Source: Hydractinia symbiolongicarpus (taxonomy: Eukaryota; Cnidaria; Hydrozoa; Anthoathecata; Hydractiniidae). Taken from it: 64,000 nt of DNA. Shown piece by piece: positions 27,901 through 38,325 of the stretch. The position numbers and the translations under genes are program-made. The stretch covers positions 1,612,001-1,676,000 of the forward strand of contig NC_079879.1 of NCBI RefSeq assembly GCF_029227915.1, in the 5' to 3' direction. Under the pieces are notes generated by a model, which was not told the DNA's origin, ran no database searches, and saw only the letters and a list, made by a program, of their open reading frames with translations. Every line of letters begins with the position of its first letter. Position 1 is the first letter of the stretch.

Positions 27901-28304
27901 CATTTCCCGAATGATTTTTAAATTAATTTTTTACCACTAAAACGCATAAGACTTGTAGTTTTCAAAAACGATTTCATTTTTGATGAGACGCAGAATAAAA
28001 GGAGTTTAATCTCCGGCAAACGAAAACCCGCGATTTCCCGTAAATCCCGGACCCGGCCCGTATAGTCAAAAGTATACAAATAAAGTACGCAGGGAGTAAA
28101 CTCATTTCCCGAATGATTTTTAAATTAATTTTTTACCACTAAAACGCATAAGACTTGTAGTTTTCAAAAACGATTTCATTTTTGATGAGACGCAGAATAA
28201 AAGGAGTTTAATCTCCGGCAAACGAAAACCCGCGATTTCCCGTAAATCCCGGACCCGGCCCGTATAGTCAAAAGTATACAAATAAAGTACGCAGGGAGTA
28301 AACT
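27901..28304 (+). repeat. Single-monomer doubling (202 bp)
   Basis: Two adjacent 202 bp copies (27,901-28,102 and 28,103-28,304) read identically to me. Both have the rare GAATGATTTTTAAATTAATTTTTTACC tail region, AAAAACGATTTC, GACGCAGAATAAAAGG and ATACAAATAAAG. It looks like a very recent one-monomer duplication. Confidence 0.85.
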
Positions 28305-29764
28305 CATTTCCCGAACGATTCTTTAAATTTTTTTCACCACTAAAACGCATGAGACTTGTAGTTTTCAAAAATGTTTTCATTTTTGATGAGACGCTGAATA
28401 AAAGAAGTTAAATCGCCGGCAATCGAAAACCTGCAATTTCCTGTAAATCCCGGGCCTGGCCCGTATAGTCTAATGTATGCAAAGAAAGTACCCAGTGAGT
28501 AAATTGATTTCCCGAGCGATTCTTTAAATTATTTTTTCACCACTAAAACGCATGAGACTTGAAGTTTTCAAAAATGTTTTCATTTCTGATGAGACGCTAA
28601 ATAAAAGAGGTTTAATCGCCGGCAAACGAAAACCCGCGATTTGCCGTAAATCCCGGGTTAGGCCCGTATAGTCGAATGTATACAAAGAAAGTACCCAGGG
28701 AGTAAACTCATTTCCCGAACGATTTTTTAAATTATTTTTTCACCACTAAAAGGCATGAGACTTGTAGTTTATAAAAATGATTTCATTTTTGATAAGACGC
28801 TGAATAAAAAGAGTTTAATCTCCGGCAAACGAAAACCCGCGATTTCCCGTAGGTCCCGGCCCCGGCCCGTATAGTCAAAAGTATACAAAGAAAATACGCA
28901 GGGAGTAAACTCATTTCCCGAACGATTCTTTAAATTATTATTTCACCACTAAAACGCATTTGACTTGTAGTTTTCAAAAATGTGTTCATTTTTGATAAGA
29001 CGCTGAAAAAAAAAAGTTTAATCGCGGGCAAACGAAAGCACGAGATTTCCCGTAAATCCCGGGTTTGACCCCTATAGTCAAAAGTACACAAAGAAAGTAC
29101 ACAGGCAGTAAACTCATTTTTGGAACGTTTTTTTGAATTATCTTTTCACCACTATAACGCAAGAGACTTGTAGTATTCAAAAATGTTTTCATTTTCGATG
29201 GGACGCTGATAAGAAGAAGTTTAATCGCCGGCAAACGAAAACCCGCGATTTCCCGTAAATCCCGGGCCTGGCCCGTATTGTCGAATGCATACAAAGAAAG
29301 TACTCAGTCAGTAAACTGATTTCCCGAACGATTCTTTAAATTATTTTTTCACCACTAAAACGCATGAGACTTGTAGTTTACAAAAATGTTTTCATTTTTG
29401 ATGAGACGCTGAATAAAAGAAGTTTAATCGCCGGCAAACGAAAACCCGCGATTTTCCGTATATCACGGACTCGGCCCGTATAGTCAAATGTATACAAAGA
29501 ATGTACCCAAGGAGTAAACGCATTTCCAGAACGATTTTTTAAATTATTTTTTCACCATTAAAACGCATGAGACTTGTAGTTTTCAAAAATGTTTTCATTT
29601 TTGATGAGACGCTGAATAAAAGGAGTTTAATCGCCGGCAAACGAAAACCCGCGATTTCCCGTACATCCCGGACTCGGCCCGTATAGTCGAATGTATACAA
29701 GGAAAGTACCCAGGGAGTAAACTGATTTCCCGAACGATTCTTTAAATTTTTTTTCACCACTAAA
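28305..29764 (+). repeat. Mosaic satellite monomers with one W-V pair
   Basis: Seven or so monomers, including a W-V pair near 28,975-29,310 with private changes (AACGCATTTGAC near 28,956, ACACAGGCAG near 29,100, ATTTTCGATGGG near 29,192). No gene or insertion seen. Confidence 0.7.
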
Positions 29765-30545
29765 ACGCATGAGACTTGTAGTTTACAAAAATATTTTCAT
29801 TTTTGATAAGACGCTGAATAAAAGAAGTTTAATCGCCGGCACACGAAAACCCGCGATTTTCCGTATATCACGGACTCGGCCCGTATAATCAAAAGTATAC
29901 AAAGAAAGTACCCAGGAAGTTAACTCATTTCCCGAACGATTTTTTAAATTATTTTTTCACCACTAAAACGCACGAGACTTGTAGTTTACAAAAATATTTT
30001 CATTTTTGATGAGACGCTGAATAAAAGAAGTTTAATCGCCGGCAAACGAAAACCCGCGATTTTCCGTATATCACGGACTCGGCCCGTATAATCAAAAGTA
30101 TACAAAGAAAGTACCCAGGAAGTAAACTCATTTCTCGAACGATTTTTTAAATTATTTTTTCACCACTAAAACGCACGAGACTTGTAGTTTTCAAAAATGA
30201 TTTAATTTTTGATGCGACGCTGAATAAAAGGAGTTTAATCTCCGGCAAACGAAAACCCGCGATTTCCTGTAGGTCCCGGACCCGGCCCGTATAGTCAAAA
30301 GTATACAAAGAAAATACGCAGGGAGTAAACTCATTTCCCGAACGATTTTTTAAATTATTTTTTCACCACTAAAACGCACGAGACTTGTAGTTTTCAAAAA
30401 TGATTTCATTTTTGGTGCGACGCTGAAGAAAAGGAGTTTAATCTCCGGCAAACGAAAACCCGCGATTTCCCGTAGGTCCCGGACCCGGCCCGTATAGACA
30501 AAAGTATACAAAGAAAATACGCAGGGAGTAAACTCATTTCTCGAA
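29765..30545 (+). repeat. Two successive single-monomer doublings
   Basis: The monomer with TAGTTTACAAAAATATTTTC is present twice in a row (about 29,765 and 29,968, 203 bp apart). It is followed by two successive copies of the GATGCGACG/TGCGACG monomer with GTAGGTCCCGGACC (about 30,180 and 30,385). Small differences, such as GCTGAAGAAAAGG and TATAGACAAAAG in the second, show the copies have started to diverge. Confidence 0.75.
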
Positions 30546-31020
30546 CGATTCTTTAGATTATTATTTCATCACTAAAACGCATGAGACTTGTAGTTTTCGA
30601 AAATGTTTTCATTCTTGATAAGACGCTGAAAAAAAAAAGTTTAATCGCGGGCAAACGAAAACCCGCGATTTCCCGTAAATCCCGGACCCGGCCCGTATAG
30701 TCAAAAGTATACAAATAAAGTACGCAGGGAGTAAACTCATTTCCCGAACGATTCTTTAAATTTTTTTCACCACTAAAACGCATGAGACTTGTAGTTTTCA
30801 AAAATGTTTTCATTTTTGATGAGACGCTGAATAAAAAAAGTTAAATCGCCGGCAATCGAAAACCCGCGATTTCCTGTAAATCCCGGGCCTGGCCCGTATA
30901 GTCGAATGTATGCAAAGAAAGTACTCAGTCAGTAAACTGATTTCCCGAACGATTCTTTAAATTATTTTTTCACCACTAAAACGCATGAGACTTGTAGTTT
31001 ACAAAATTGTTTTCATTTCT
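30546..31020 (+). repeat. Chimeric W monomer and neighbours
   Basis: A monomer begins as W (CATTCTTGATAAGACG, A tract, CGCGGGC near 30,615-30,655). It switches to the common type at CGAAAACCCGCGATTTCCC near 30,665 and never shows the W right half (CATTTTTGGAA). This is an intra-monomer recombination joint. Confidence 0.7.
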
Positions 31021-31828
31021 GATGAGACGCTGAATAAAAGAAGTTTAATCGCCGGCAAACGAAACCCGCGATTTTCTGTATATCACGGACTCGGCCCGTA
31101 TAGTCAAATGTATACAAAGAATGTACCCAAGGAGTAAACTCATTTCCCGAACGATTTTTTAAATTATTTTTTCACCATTAAAACGCATGAGACTTGTAGT
31201 TTTCAAAAATGATTTCATTTTTGATGAGACGCTGAATAAAAGGAGTTTAATCGCCGGCAAACGAAAACCCGCGATTTCCCGTACATCCCGGACTCGGCCC
31301 GTATAGTCGAATGTATACAAGGAAAGTACCCAGGGAGTAAACCGATTTCCCGAACGATTCTTTAAATTTCTTTTCACCACTAAAACGGATGAGACTTGTA
31401 GTTTACAAAAATATTTTCATTTTTGATGAGACGCTGAATAAAAGAAGTTTAATCGCCGGCAAACGAAACCCGCGATTTTCTGTATATCACGGACTCGGCC
31501 CGTATAGTCAAATGTATACAAAGAATGTACCCAAGGAGTAAACTCATTTCCCGAACGATTTTTTAAATTATTTTTTCACCATTAAAACGCATGAGACTTG
31601 TAGTTTTCAAAAATGATTTCATTTTTGATGAGACGCTGAATAAAAGGAGTTTAATCGCCGGCAAACGAAAACCCGCGATTTCCCGTACATCCCGGACTCG
31701 GCCCGTATAGTCGAATGTATACAAGGAAAGTACCCAGGGAGTAAACCGATTTCCCGAACGATTCTTTAAATTTCTTTTCACCACTAAAACGGATGAGACT
31801 TGTAGTTTACAAAAATATTTTCATTTTT
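31021..31828 (+). repeat. Exact two-monomer (404 bp) duplication
   Basis: Marks recur 404 bp apart: AAGTTTAATCGCCGGC followed by AACGAAACCCGCG (one A short of the usual AACGAAAACCCGCG) at 31,041 and 31,445, TTTTCTGTATATCACGG, and AAACCGATTTCCCG with AAATTTCTTTTCACC and AAACGGATGAG. I found no difference between the two copies away from their outer ends. Confidence 0.85.
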
Positions 31829-33621
31829 GATGAGACGCTGAATAAAAGAAGTTTAATCGCCGGCAAACGAAAACTCGCGATTTTCCGTATATCACGGACC
31901 CGGCCCGTATAATCAAAAGTATACAAAGAAAGTACCCAGGAAGTAAATTCATTTCCCGAACGATTTTTTAAATTATTTTTCACCACTAAAACGCATGAGA
32001 CTTGTAAGTTTCAAAAATGTTTTCATTCTTGATAAGACGCTGAAAAAAAAAAGTTTAATCGCGGGCAAACGAAAACCGGAGATTTTCCGTAAATCCCGGG
32101 CTTGGCCCCTATAGTCAAAAGTACACAAAGAAAGTGCCCAGGCAGTAAACTCATTTTTGGAATGTTTTTTTGAATTATTTTTTCACCACTATAACGCATG
32201 AGACTTGTAGTATTCAAAAATGTTTTCATTTTTGATGGGACGCTGAATAGAATAAGTTTAATCGCCGGCAAACGAAAAACCGCGATTTCCCGTAAATCCC
32301 GGGCCTGGCCCGTATGGTCGAATGCATACAAAGAAAATACTCAGTGAGTAAATTGATTTCCCGAGCGATTCTTTAAATTATTTTTTCACCACTAAAACGC
32401 ATGAGACTTGTAGTTCATAAAAATGATTTATTTTTGAAGAGACGCTGAATAAAAGGAGTTTAATCGCCGGCAAACGAAAACCCGCGATTTCCCGTAGGTC
32501 CCGGCCCCGGCCCGTATAGTCAAAAGTATACAAAGAAAATACGCAGGGAGTAAACTCATTTCCCGAACGATTCTTTAAATTATTATTTCACCACTAAAAC
32601 GCATAAGACTTGCAGTTTTCAAAAATGTTTTAATTTTTGATAAGACGCTGAAAAAAAAAAGTTTAATCGCGGGCAAACAAAAACCGGAGATTTTCCGTAA
32701 ATCCCGGGCTTGGCCCCTATAGTCAAAAGTACACAAAGAAAGTACCCAGGCAGTAAACTCATTTTTGGAATGTTTTTTTGAATTATTTCTTCACCACTAT
32801 AACGCATGAGACTTGTAGTATTCAAAAATGTTTTCATTTTTGATGGGACGCTGAATAGAAGAAGTTTAATCGCCGGCAAACGAAAACCCGCGATTTCCCG
32901 TAAATCCCGGGCCTGGCCCGTATTGCCGAATGCATACAAAGAAAGTACTCAGGGAGTAAACTCATTTCCCGAACGATTCTCTAAATTATTATTTCACCAT
33001 TAAAATGCATGGGACTTGTAGTTTTCAAAAATGTTTTCATTTTTGATGGTACGCTGAATAGAAGAAGTTTAATCGCCGGCAAACGAAAACCCGCGATCTC
33101 CCGTAAATCCCGGGCCTGGCCCGTATAGTCGAATGCATACAAAGAAAGTACTCAGTCAGTAAACTGATTTTTCGAATGATTCTTTAAGTTATTTTTTCAC
33201 CACTAAAACGCATGAGACTTGTAGTTTTCAAAAATGTTTTCATTCTTGATAAGACGCTGAAAAAAAAAGTTTAATCGCGGGCAAACGAAAACCCGAGATT
33301 TCCCGTAAATCCCGGGCTTGGCCCCTATAGTCAAGAGTACACAAAAAAGTACCCAGGCAGTAAACTCATTTTTGGAACGTTCTTTTGAATTATTTTTTCA
33401 CCACTATAACGCATGAGACTTGTAGTATTCAAAAATGTTTTCATTTTTGATGGGACGCTGAATAGAATAAGTTTAATCGCCGGCAAACGAAAACCCGCGA
33501 TTTCCCGTAAATCCCGGGCCTGGCCCGTATTGTCGAATGCATAGAAAGAAAGTACTCAGTCAGTAAACTGATTTCCCGAACGATTCTTTAAATTATTTTT
33601 TCACCACTAAAACGCACGAGA
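31829..33621 (+). repeat. Mosaic satellite with three W-type copies
   Basis: W monomers lie near 32.0, 32.6 and 33.2 kb with small private changes (AAAGTGCCCAGG near 32,133, ATTTATTTTTGAAGAGACG near 32,427, TATTGCCGAATGC near 32,923). Monomer lengths vary by a few bases, but the array register is kept. No gene or insertion seen. Confidence 0.7.
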
Positions 33622-35690
33622 CTTGTAGTTTTCAAAAATGATTTCATTTTTGATGAGACGCTGAATAAAAGGAGTTTAATCTCCGGCAAACGTTAACCCG
33701 CGATTTCCCGTAAATCCCGGGCCTGGCCCGTATAGTTGAATGCATAGAAAGAAAGTACTCAGTCAGTAAACTGATTTCCCGAACGATTCTTTAAATTTTT
33801 TTTTTACCACTAAAACGCATGAGACTTGTAGTTTACAAAAATGTTTTCATTTTTGATGAGACGCTGAATAAAAGAAGTTTAATCGCCGGCAAACGAAAAC
33901 CCGCGATTTTCCGTATATCATGGACTCGGCCCGTATAGTCAAATGCATACAAAGAAAGTACCCAGGGAGTACACTCATTTACCAAACGATTTTTTAAATT
34001 ACTTTTTCACCACTAAAACGCATGAGACTTGTAGTTTTCAAAAATGTTTTCATTTTTGATGGGACGCTGAATAGAAGAAGTTTAATCGCCGGCAAACGAA
34101 AACCCGCGATTTCCCGTAAATCCCGGGCCTGGCCCGTATTGTCGAATGCATACAAAGAAAGTACTCAGTCAGTAAACTGATTTCCCGAACGATTTTTTAA
34201 ATTATTTTTTCACCACTAAAACGCACGAGACTTGTAAATTTCAAAAATGATTTCATTTTTCATGAGACGCTGAATAAAAGAAGTTTAATCGCCGGCAAAC
34301 GAAAACCCGCGATTTTCCGTATATCACGGACTCGGCCCGTATAGTCAAAAGTATACAAAGAAAGTACCCAGGAAGTAATCTCAATTCCCGAACGATTTTT
34401 TAAATTATTTTTTCACCACTAAAACGCACGAGACTTGTAAATTTCAAAAATGATTTCATTTTTGATGAGACGCTGAATAAAAGGAGTTTAATCTCCGGCA
34501 AACGAAAACCCGCGATTTCCCGTAGGTCCCGGGCCTGGCCCGTATAGTCGAATGCATACAAAGAAAGTACTCAGTCAGTAAACTGATTTCTCGAATGATT
34601 CTTTAAGTTATTTTTTCACCACTAAAACGCATGAGACTTGTAGTTTTCAAAAATTTTTTCATTCTTGATAAGACGCTGAAAAAAAAAGTTTAATCGCGGG
34701 CAAACGAAAACCCGAGATTTCCCGTAAATCCCGGGCTTGGCCCCTATAGTCAAGAGTACACAAAAAAAGTACCCAGGCAGTAAACTCATTTTTGGAACGT
34801 TCTTTTGAATTATTTTTTCACCACTATAACGCATGAGACTTGTAGTATTCAAAAATGTTTTCATTTTTGATGGGACGCTGAATAGAATAAGTTTAATCGC
34901 CGGCAAACGAAAACCCGCGATTTCCCGTAAATCCCGGGCCTGGCCCGTATAGTCGAATGCATAGAAAGAAAGTACTCAGTCAGTAAACTGATTTCCCGAA
35001 CGATTCATTAAATTATTTTTTCACCAATAAAACGCACGAGACTTGTAGTTTTCAAAAATGATTTCATTTTTGATGAGACGCTGAATAAAAGGAGTTTAAT
35101 CTCCGGCAAACGAAAACCCGCGATTTTCCGTAAATCCCGGGCCTGGCCCGTATAGTTGAATGCATAGAAAGAAAGTACTCAGTCAGTAAACTGATTTCCC
35201 GAACGATTCTTTAAATTATTTTTTTACCACTAAAACGCATGAGACTTGTAGTTTACAAAAATGTTTTCATTTTTGATGAGACGCTGAATAAAAGAAGTTT
35301 AATCGCCGGCAAACGAAAACCCGCGATTTTCCGTATATCATGGACTCGGCCCGTATAGTTAAATGCATACAAAGAAAGTACCCAGGGATTAAACTCATTT
35401 CCCGAACGATTTTTTGAATTACTTTTTCACCACTAAAACGCATGACACTTGTAGTTTTCAAAAATGATTTCATTTTTGATGAGACGCTGGACAAAAGGAG
35501 TTTAATCGTCGGCAAACGAAAACCCGCATTTTCCCGTATATCCCGGACTCGGCCCGTATAGTCGAATGTATACAAAGAAAGTACCCAGGGAGTAAACTCA
35601 TTTCCCGAACGATTCTTTAAATTTTTTTTCACCACTAAAACGCATGAGACTTGTAGTTTACAAAAATATTTTCATTTTTGATGAGACGCT
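33622..35690 (+). repeat. 2.07 kb duplicated segment, copy 1
   Basis: Matches 36,257-38,325 at offset 2,635 bp (13 monomers). Rare shared marks: AACGTTAACCCGCG (33,690 and 36,325), TATAGTTGAATGCATAG, GTACACTCATTTACC, AATCTCAATTCCCG, GGGATTAAACTC, and GACGCTGGACAAAAGG near 35,481 and 38,116. I saw few differences, for example AAAATTTTTTCATTC here against AAAATGTTTTCATTC. The left edge falls in CACGAG/GATGAG and the right edge after GATGAGACGCT. Confidence 0.88.
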
Positions 35691-36256
35691 GAATAAGAGG
35701 AGTTTAATCGCCGGCAAACGAAAACACGCGATTTCCCGTAAATCCCGGACTCGGCCTGTATAGTCAAAAGTATACAAAGAAAGTATGCAGGGAGTAAACT
35801 CATTTCCCGAACGATTCTTTAAATTATTATTTCACCACTAAAACGCATGAGACTTGTAGTTTTAAAAATGTTTTCATTCTTGATAAGACGCTGAAAAAAA
35901 AAAGTTTAATCGCGGGCAAACGAAAACCCGAGATTTCCCGAAAATCCCGGGCTTGGCCCCTATAGTCAAAAGTACACAAAGAAAGTACCCAGGCAGTAAA
36001 CTCATTTTTGGAACGTTCTTTTGAATTATTTTTTCACCACTATAACGCATGAGACTTGTAGTTTTCAAAGATGATTTCATTTTTGATGAGACGCTGAATA
36101 AAAGGAGTTTAATCGCCGGCAAACGAAAACCCGCGATTTCCCGTACATCCCGGACTCGGCCCGTATAGTCGAATGTATACAAGGAAAGTACCCAGGGAGT
36201 AAACCGATTTCCCGAACGATTCTTTAAATTTCTTTTCACCACTAAAACGGATGAGA
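35691..36256 (+). repeat. Spacer monomers between the two 2.07 kb copies
   Basis: About 566 bp, nearly three monomers. They include a W monomer that runs into a non-V monomer near 36,060 (CACTATAACGCATGAG then TAGTTTTCAAAGATG), and AAACCGATTTCCCG as in the 31.0-31.8 kb pair. The spacer is therefore mosaic. Confidence 0.75.
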
Positions 36257-38325
36257 CTTGTAGTTTTCAAAAATGATTTCATTTTTGATGAGACGCTGAA
36301 TAAAAGGAGTTTAATCTCCGGCAAACGTTAACCCGCGATTTCCCGTAAATCCCGGGCCTGGCCCGTATAGTTGAATGCATAGAAAGAAAGTACTCAGTCA
36401 GTAAACTGATTTCCCGAACGATTCTTTAAATTTTTTTTTTACCACTAAAACGCATGAGACTTGTAGTTTACAAAAATGTTTTCATTTTTGATGAGACGCT
36501 GAATAAAAGAAGTTTAATCGCCGGCAAACGAAAACCCGCGATTTTCCGTATATCATGGACTCGGCCCGTATAGTCAAATGCATACAAAGAAAGTACCCAG
36601 GGAGTACACTCATTTACCAAACGATTTTTTAAATTACTTTTTCACCACTAAAACGCATGAGACTTGTAGTTTTCAAAAATGTTTTCATTTTTGATGGGAC
36701 GCTGAATAGAAGAAGTTTAATCGCCGGCAAACGAAAACCCGCGATTTCCCGTAAATCCCGGGCCTGGCCCGTATTGTCGAATGCATACAAAGAAAGTACT
36801 CAGTCAGTAAACTGATTTCCCGAACGATTTTTTAAATTATTTTTTCACCACTAAAACGCACGAGACTTGTAAATTTCAAAAATGATTTCATTTTTCATGA
36901 GACGCTGAATAAAAGAAGTTTAATCGCCGGCAAACGAAAACCCGCGATTTTCCGTATATCACGGACTCGGCCCGTATAGTCAAAAGTATACAAAGAAAGT
37001 ACCCAGGAAGTAATCTCAATTCCCGAACGATTTTTTAAATTATTTTTTCACCACTAAAACGCACGAGACTTGTAAATTTCAAAAATGATTTCATTTTTGA
37101 TGAGACGCTGAATAAAAGGAGTTTAATCTCCGGCAAACGAAAACCCGCGATTTCCCGTAGGTCCCGGGCCTGGCCCGTATAGTCGAATGCATACAAAGAA
37201 AGTACTCAGTCAGTAAACTGATTTCTCGAATGATTCTTTAAGTTATTTTTTCACCACTAAAACGCATGAGACTTGTAGTTTTCAAAAATGTTTTCATTCT
37301 TGATAAGACGCTGAAAAAAAAAGTTTAATCGCGGGCAAACGAAAACCCGAGATTTCCCGTAAATCCCGGGCTTGGCCCCTATAGTCAAGAGTACACAAAA
37401 AAAGTACCCAGGCAGTAAACTCATTTTTGGAACGTTCTTTTGAATTATTTTTTCACCACTATAACGCATGAGACTTGTAGTATTCAAAAATGTTTTCATT
37501 TTTGATGGGACGCTGAATAGAATAAGTTTAATCGCCGGCAAACGAAAACCCGCGATTTCCCGTAAATCCCGGGCCTGGCCCGTATAGTCGAATGCATAGA
37601 AAGAAAGTACTCAGTCAGTAAACTGATTTCCCGAACGATTCATTAAATTATTTTTTCACCAATAAAACGCACGAGACTTGTAGTTTTCAAAAATGATTTC
37701 ATTTTTGATGAGACGCTGAATAAAAGGAGTTTAATCTCCGGCAAACGAAAACCCGCGATTTTCCGTAAATCCCGGGCCTGGCCCGTATAGTTGAATGCAT
37801 AGAAAGAAAGTACTCAGTCAGTAAACTGATTTCCCGAACGATTCTTTAAATTATTTTTTTACCACTAAAACGCATGAGACTTGTAGTTTACAAAAATGTT
37901 TTCATTTTTGATGAGACGCTGAATAAAAGAAGTTTAATCGCCGGCAAACGAAAACCCGCGATTTTCCGTATATCATGGACTCGGCCCGTATAGTTAAATG
38001 CATACAAAGAAAGTACCCAGGGATTAAACTCATTTCCCGAACGATTTTTTGAATTACTTTTTCACCACTAAAACGCATGACACTTGTAGTTTTCAAAAAT
38101 GATTTCATTTTTGATGAGACGCTGGACAAAAGGAGTTTAATCGTCGGCAAACGAAAACCCGCATTTTCCCGTATATCCCGGACTCGGCCCGTATAGTCGA
38201 ATGTATACAAAGAAAGTACCCAGGGAGTAAACTCATTTCCCGAACGATTCTTTAAATTTTTTTTCACCACTAAAACGCATGAGACTTGTAGTTTACAAAA
38301 ATATTTTCATTTTTGATGAGACGCT
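36257..38325 (+). repeat. 2.07 kb duplicated segment, copy 2
   Basis: Second copy of 33,622-35,690. Its W-V pair at about 37.26-37.66 kb is the last in the window. Its right edge is also the left edge of domain 2: from 38,326 the sequence takes the TAAATGAAAGG form. Confidence 0.88.

Larger units (their letters stand above)
1..38325 (+). repeat. Domain 1: mosaic satellite zone with W/V monomers
   Basis: This zone is defined by the W monomer (CGCGGGCAAACG, CCCCTATAGTC, GTACACAAAG, CATTTTTGGAA) and the V monomer that usually follows it (CACTATAACGCATGAG, TAGTATTC, GATGGGACG). I count about 37 W copies, at roughly 0.3, 1.5, 2.7, 4.2, 4.6, 5.2, 6.2, 6.6, 7.2, 8.0, 9.4, 10.7, 12.3, 12.9, 13.9, 14.3, 14.9, 15.7, 17.5, 18.0, 18.6, 19.6, 20.0, 20.6, 21.4, 23.0, 24.9, 25.3, 26.1, 26.5, 29.1, 32.2, 32.8, 33.4, 34.8, 36.0 and 37.4 kb. 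None is seen to the right of about 37.5 kb. The right limit is where the second copy of the 2.07 kb duplication ends. Confidence 0.85.
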
